DNA of 64,000 bases from Acinetobacter geminorum (GTDB lineage: Bacteria; Pseudomonadota; Gammaproteobacteria; Pseudomonadales; Moraxellaceae), in NCBI RefSeq assembly GCF_013009345.1, contig NZ_JABELE010000008.1:62001-126000 (forward strand), given 5' to 3'. The position numbers were made by a program, and so were the translations under genes. Positions 61,654 to 64,000 of the stretch are shown in pieces. How positions within the stretch are numbered: position 1 is the first letter of the stretch; each line of letters starts with the position of its first letter. Under the pieces are notes generated by a model. That model was not told where the DNA came from and did not search any database. It was given only the letters and a program-made list of their open reading frames with translations.

Positions 61654-62490
61654 ATGACTAAACGTACACCTATTTCTTTTGAGTTTTTTCCGCCGAAAAC
61701 TGATGTTGGTGCCGAAAAACTTCGTATTGTTCACCAAGAATTACAGCTATTAAATCCAGAGTTTTTCTCGATTACTTATGGTGCTGGTGGTTCTACTCGC
61801 GAACGCACGCTTGCTGCTATTGAAGATTTCAATGGTAAAGGCACTCCTGTTGCGCCTCATCTTTCTTGTATTGGTGATGATAAAGCTCGTATTGCTGAGT
61901 TACTGGATTTATATAAAGCTCAAGGCATTGACCGTATTGTTGCTTTACGTGGTGACTTACCATCTGGTCAGGTTGGGCTTGGTGAGCTTCCTTATGCTCA
62001 AGATTTAGTACGTTTTATTCGTGAGCACTCAGGTGATCATTTTCATATTGAAGTTGCAGCTTATCCAGAAATGCATCCTCAAGCTGAAAGCCTTGATTCA
62101 GATATTCAACGTTTTATTGAAAAAGTACAAGCTGGTGCCAATGCAGGAATTACTCAATTCTTCTTTAATCCAGACTCATACTTTTATTTTATAGAGCGCT
62201 TGGAAAAAGCTGGAATTAACATTCCGGTGGCTCCAGGAATCATGCCAATTACCAACGCAAGCAACCTAATTCGCTTTGCAGACGGTACGGGTGCTGAAAT
62301 TCCTCGCTGGATCCGTAAGCAATTACAAGCCTATGGTGATGACAGTGAAAGTATCAAAGCTTTCGGTCATGAAGTTGTTGTTAAGCTATGCGAACGCCTG
62401 ATTGCAGGTGGTGCGCCAAGCTTACACTTCTATTCAATGAATCAAATCGAACCTACTCGTCAACTTGTTGTTGATCTTGGTTTAAATTAA
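61654..62490 (+). CDS. metF: Methylenetetrahydrofolate reductase
   Basis: FAD enzyme reducing 5,10-methylene-THF to 5-methyl-THF, which methylates homocysteine to Met. 278 residues from the ATG at 61654 (AAGGA upstream); the longer frame is ahcY overlap. The family start ISFEFFPPKTDVGAEKLR, TYGAGGSTRERT, HLSCIG, ALRGDLP and the late PGIMPI / ELCERLIAGGAPSLHFYSMN-type motif are present. Direct metabolic neighbour of ahcY, and GlyA (20671) makes its substrate. Confidence 0.94.
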   Translation: MTKRTPISFEFFPPKTDVGAEKLRIVHQELQLLNPEFFSITYGAGGSTRERTLAAIEDFNGKGTPVAPHLSCIGDDKARIAELLDLYKAQGIDRIVALRGDLPSGQVGLGELPYAQDLVRFIREHSGDHFHIEVAAYPEMHPQAESLDSDIQRFIEKVQAGANAGITQFFFNPDSYFYFIERLEKAGINIPVAPGIMPITNASNLIRFADGTGAEIPRWIRKQLQAYGDDSESIKAFGHEVVVKLCERLIAGGAPSLHFYSMNQIEPTRQLVVDLGLN

Positions 62491-62508
62491 TTTTGTAAGG
62501 CGTACCCA

Positions 62509-63231
62509 ATGAACCGTTTTTTTATCGAAACTGAACTTACAGTTGGCTCAACAATTCAACTGACAGAATCAGTATTCCATCATTGGGTTCGCGTTTTACG
62601 TGCACAATTACAAGAACAAGCGACTCTATTTAATGGACAAGGTGGTGAATATCTCGCGTCATTAACCGAAATTAATAAGAAAAATGCGTTTGTCACAATT
62701 GAGAATTTTAACCCTGCAAACCGTGCTGCCCCTTTTAAAGCTGTTTTAGGTCAAGTCATGAGTAAAGGCGATCGAATGGATTATGCCATTCAGAAAGCCA
62801 CTGAATTGGGTGTAAGTCAGATTCAATTGCTAACAAGTGAACGTTGTGAAATGCGCTTAAAATACGATCGAGATCAAAAAAAATTAGATCACTGGCAAGC
62901 TGTAGCAATTGCAGCATGTGAACAATGTGGCCTGAACTTAGTTCCCGAAGTATTAGCACCAATTTCTCTTCATGAATGGTTAAGTTCTTCTGAGCTTCCC
63001 CAATCTAAATTTGTTTTAGCACCAGAAAAAGAACAAAAAGATGTATTAGCAGGAATACAACCTGATCTTGCTTTACTTATTGGCCCAGAAGGTGGGCTAA
63101 GTGAAAATGAAATTACCCAAGCCAATCAAGCTGGTTTTATGAACTGGTGCATTGGTGACCGTGTTTTACGTACAGAAACCGCACCTGTTGTTGCCTTGTC
63201 TATTTTAAATTATCGATTTTTATCCACCTGA
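62509..63231 (+). CDS. rsmE: 16S rRNA (uracil(1498)-N(3))-methyltransferase
   Basis: SPOUT-class SAM methyltransferase acting on 16S rRNA U1498 in assembled 30S. 240 residues. The N-terminal PUA-like part (HHWVRVLRAQLQEQATLFNGQGGEYLA) and the SPOUT knot (LLIGPEGGLSENEITQANQAGF, GDRVLRTETAPVVALSILNY) are typical. RBS TAAGGCG. It follows metF by 18 bases, so a single transcript is likely; its product uses SAM and yields SAH, which AhcY clears. Confidence 0.94.
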   Translation: MNRFFIETELTVGSTIQLTESVFHHWVRVLRAQLQEQATLFNGQGGEYLASLTEINKKNAFVTIENFNPANRAAPFKAVLGQVMSKGDRMDYAIQKATELGVSQIQLLTSERCEMRLKYDRDQKKLDHWQAVAIAACEQCGLNLVPEVLAPISLHEWLSSSELPQSKFVLAPEKEQKDVLAGIQPDLALLIGPEGGLSENEITQANQAGFMNWCIGDRVLRTETAPVVALSILNYRFLST

Positions 63232-63365
63232 GTTCAGTGAACATTGATTAAATCGTTATTTAAAGTTAACTTACTTTTATTGTATGAATAAAATTTCAAA
63301 TTCTTTTTCACTGATAAATCAGATTCTTTCTGTATATATGTAAAAAAATAGGATAGAAAAATCTT

Positions 63366-64000
63366 ATGTCTGGGCTTCAGGAAGAATATCTACAGCATCA
63401 AACAAAAATTGAACAGCTGAAACTTTCAACTCAATATATACGCTGGTATTTGATTAGCTTAATACTGCTATGTCTCATTTCATATGGTATTTTTTCTTAT
63501 TATTTTTCATCTGTAATAACAATTTTTAGCTGGTCTATTGGCCTCACTGTAGCATCTCTTATCGGCTTATTATTTATTCCAAATATTTTAACTCACTACC
63601 GTGCAATTGATTTTACAAAAAAAGCTAATCACATTTTACAAAGTATTTGTTTGATCTCAGGCATCTTAATTGGAATAAACGTCACAATTATTCATTTTTA
63701 TCTTCCCCCTGAGTTAGTCGCTCTACCAGATGCTCATATTTTAATTGCTTTATTTATTACTTCGGCTCATATCATTGGCCTTACTTTTTTAACCCAGCAA
63801 CCACGATATTTTTATCTCTTATTTATTCCAAGTACCTTGCCCTTATTACTAGCTCAATTCACACATAACCCAATTACTCAGCTACCCTTTTACTTTGCCT
63901 ATAATCTTACCTTTGTGGCCACTGTACTTTGTGCATATGCTACGCAACGTAATTATCAAAAGATTTCTCAATTATTATTAAAAAACAAACAGCTTGTTCA
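63366..64000 (+). CDS. Multi-pass membrane protein, 3' end beyond window
   Basis: Open from the ATG at 63366 (AGGA upstream) to the window end, 211 codons. A short coiled start (SGLQEEYLQHQTKIEQLKLSTQYIRWYL) leads to seven hydrophobic helices, ending in a charged helix QRNYQKISQLLLKNKQLVQ at 64000. This 7-helix N-terminus followed by a coiled stretch is typical of membrane sensor kinases or diguanylate cyclases, whose catalytic domain would lie beyond the window; this cannot be confirmed here. Confidence 0.55.
   Translation, partial: MSGLQEEYLQHQTKIEQLKLSTQYIRWYLISLILLCLISYGIFSYYFSSVITIFSWSIGLTVASLIGLLFIPNILTHYRAIDFTKKANHILQSICLISGILIGINVTIIHFYLPPELVALPDAHILIALFITSAHIIGLTFLTQQPRYFYLLFIPSTLPLLLAQFTHNPITQLPFYFAYNLTFVATVLCAYATQRNYQKISQLLLKNKQLV

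Noticed and set aside
1..64000. CRISPR arrays, insertion sequences and rRNA genes
   Set aside because: No regularly spaced repeats, no transposase-like frames with terminal inverted repeats and no rRNA-like sequence were seen.

Overview
The window is a chromosomal segment of an Acinetobacter of the calcoaceticus-baumannii complex, most likely A. baumannii or a very close relative. The main evidence is the small multidrug pump AbeS and the complete AdeL / AdeFGH efflux locus, together with AT-rich DNA, short intergenic spaces and many bidirectional hairpin terminators. It is ordinary core chromosome interrupted by one badly damaged prophage.

Left core (1-23.9 kb): an OB-fold stress protein (cut by the window edge), the type II secretion ATPase GspE, an MgtC/DUF4010 membrane protein, the tRNA methylase TrmO, ferredoxin-NADP reductase, a PhzF enzyme divergent from a MocR-type regulator, the tRNA-hydroxylation protein YegQ with the ferredoxin YfhL, abeS, a four-gene polar amino-acid ABC importer, adeL divergent from adeFGH, glyA, an ExoX-like exonuclease and an unrecognised gene. 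Between glyA and the exonuclease lies the 3' relic of a lost gene with its terminator still in place.

Prophage remnant (about 24.06-35.88 kb): it is integrated at the 3' end of a tRNA-Arg(CCG) gene and bounded by a 16-bp direct repeat. All genes but one run leftward. A single deletion has fused the integrase, just before its catalytic residues, to the last third of a tape-measure gene, so early, replication, packaging and head genes are gone. What remains is the tail tip (minor tail protein, DUF1833 protein, NlpC/P60 protein, TipJ/J-like protein), a tail fibre ending in an SGNH hydrolase, a lysis cassette and several accessory genes (morons). The morons are a terminator-bounded cassette with two tiny membrane peptides, a lone opposite-strand lipoprotein, and an acyltransferase C-terminus fused to a holin-like start.

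Right core (36-64 kb): an ABC-2 transporter pair overlapping queF, the cell-wall genes rodA-mltB-rlpA, a DUF962 protein, azlCD with an AraC regulator, a DUF3465 protein, rpsB-tsf divergent from map, an enlarged OmpW-family porin, a NarK-type nitrate transporter, an MFS transporter with a translationally coupled 44-residue peptide, sthA, lipA, fadE, a carboxymuconolactone decarboxylase-like protein, and a methyl-cycle cluster. That cluster has an SAH riboswitch ahead of ahcY, then metF and rsmE. The window ends inside a multi-pass membrane protein.

The most notable items are the deletion-scarred prophage with its SGNH-bearing fibre and acyltransferase relic, a textbook LysR operator in the adeL-adeF gap, the SAH riboswitch, paired integrase arm-type repeats near both prophage ends, and several small membrane-peptide genes.
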